Part shown: positions 4,812 through 5,305 of the stretch, in pieces
How the letters are laid out: each line of letters opens with the position of its first letter
Numbering within the stretch: the first letter of the stretch is position 1
Assembly: GCA_011049745.1 (NCBI GenBank)
Contig: DRHE01000426.1
Span: forward strand, 1-5,305
Reading direction: 5' to 3'
Source of the DNA: Spirochaetales bacterium
GTDB taxonomy: Bacteria; Spirochaetota; Spirochaetia; SZUA-6; DRHE01
DNA length: 5,305 nucleotides
Position numbers and translations under genes: made by a program
The notes under the pieces: generated by a model
Databases searched by the model: none
The model's input: only the letters and a program-made list of their open reading frames with translations
Told to the model about the DNA's origin: nothing

Positions 4812-5286
4812 ATGCGGTATCGAGAACCTTTTACTATTTTCCCGCGAAAGATAAACAATGGGAAAGTAGTCTACTATTACCGGACATATGATAATGATGG
4901 AAACCGGACAACTGCAAGAACAACCGGCCAAAGTAATAAAACCGCGACCAGGACGTATGTAATTGAGCTTTTAAAATCCGGAAAGCTTGTCCCTAAGAAA
5001 GACCCAATATTCAAAGACTATGTTTTCAGTTGGTGGCGATGGGATGAATGTCCCTATGTGCTGGGCAAGCGAGCCCGGGGAAAGAATAAAATCGCTCAGA
5101 CATACGTCTATCACTGCAGGAGTTATCTTGACCATCATATTTTACCCTCTTTCGGAAAGTATCGGATATCCGCAATAAGGCCTAAGATCATTGAGACCTG
5201 GTTGCTTGATCTCAGGAACAAGCCTTCACGCCTCGGGACACCTCTTTCTCCAACTACAGTAAATCAATGCCAGCTAACTTTAAAGA
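4812..5286 (+). CDS. Site-specific integrase (tyrosine recombinase type), N-terminal part
   Basis: Catalyses integration, and probably excision, of a mobile element. Only about 158 residues are genomic, because the contig ends and an adapter follows. Residues 1-60 (MRYREPFTIFPRK, then GKVVYYYRTYDNDGNRTTARTTGQ) look like the small beta-rich arm-binding domain at the N-terminus of many phage and island integrases. Residues about 66-158 (DPIFKDYVFSWW, AQTYVYHCRSYLDHHILPSFGKYRISAIRPKIIETWLLDLR, LSPTTVNQCQLTLK) match the SAM-like core-binding domain. The catalytic R-H-R-Y domain is not in the window, so intactness cannot be judged. The ATG at 4812 has AGGGAG 5 nt upstream. It lies about 115 bp after tRNA-Pro in the same direction, the usual arrangement for a tRNA-targeting element. 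The N-terminal wording resembles spirochaete integrases I recall. The family is well supported by the core-binding domain. Confidence 0.88.
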
Positions 5287-5305
5287 CTGTCTCTTATACA
5301 CATCT
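5287..5305 (+). other. Untrimmed Tn5 mosaic-end / Nextera adapter at contig end (artefact)
   Basis: The last 19 bases are CTGTCTCTTATACACATCT, identical over their whole length to the transposase mosaic-end sequence of Nextera-type libraries, and they reach exactly to the window end. Translation in the integrase frame gives the tell-tale VSYTH. They should not be counted as genomic or as part of the integrase. Confidence 0.95.

Noticed and set aside
4734..4931. Minus-strand open frame opposite the integrase start
   Set aside because: It lies antisense to the integrase and its upstream region, has no ribosome binding site I could see, and its Cys/Ser-rich translation resembles no domain.
1..5305. 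CRISPR array, insertion sequence or second integration site
   Set aside because: I saw no regularly spaced repeats beyond the two short direct copies at 4764-4784, no transposase reading frame, and no duplicated tRNA fragment inside the window.

Overview
The window reads as one end of a bacterial chromosomal contig from a short-read assembly. It has a conserved minus-strand operon, a plus-strand pair of tRNA genes, and the left edge of an integrated mobile element cut off by the contig end. My best guess at the host is Spirochaetota. The integrase N-terminus (MRYREPFTIFPRK, then VYYYRTYD), the degenerate LytM domain (AGPYRGFG, GYIYVYAG) and the AroB wording (GGGVICDLTAF, FKSGLAEVIKTA) resemble spirochaete proteins I remember. 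That is recollection, not a search. A deltaproteobacterium-like or other Gram-negative lineage remains possible, because the nlpD-sigma factor gene order is widespread there.

Minus strand, in transcription order. A secreted protein with two LysM repeats and a catalytically dead LytM/M23 domain (NlpD-like, 4380-3616) is followed by a region 1.1-less sigma-70 factor (3535-2576), EPSP synthase aroA (2539-1232), 3-dehydroquinate synthase aroB (1235-192) and the N-terminal part of a cyclic-nucleotide-binding-domain protein (202 to beyond position 1). aroA/aroB overlap by ATGA and aroB/cNMP by 11 bp, so the 3' half is tightly coupled. The nlpD-sigma gap of 79 bp holds a probable 16-codon leader ORF. 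It has a strong ribosome binding site, and its stop overlaps the sigma start codon. The 36-bp sigma-aroA gap holds a TTGACA box and no recognisable ribosome binding site. The nlpD-sigma pairing matches the classic nlpD-rpoS neighbourhood. The sigma protein itself has a housekeeping-like -10 recognition region, so it is a group 2 factor that I call RpoS-like only by context.

Plus strand. A near-consensus promoter (TTGACA, 17 bp, TATATT) drives tRNA-Asp(GUC). A compact hairpin with a T-run separates it from tRNA-Pro(CGG). About 115 bp beyond tRNA-Pro a tyrosine-recombinase-type integrase begins, preceded by two phased 9-bp direct repeats over a candidate promoter. This is the usual layout of an element inserted at a tRNA 3' end. 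The cargo, the catalytic domain of the integrase and the far attachment site lie outside the window.

The last 19 bases (5287-5305) exactly match the Tn5 mosaic-end/Nextera adapter and should be treated as artefact, so genomic sequence ends at about 5286. I did not find a clear new multi-gene system here. The most distinctive native signals are the leader ORF/hairpin in front of the sigma gene, the possibly leaderless aroA, and the tRNA-Pro/integrase junction.
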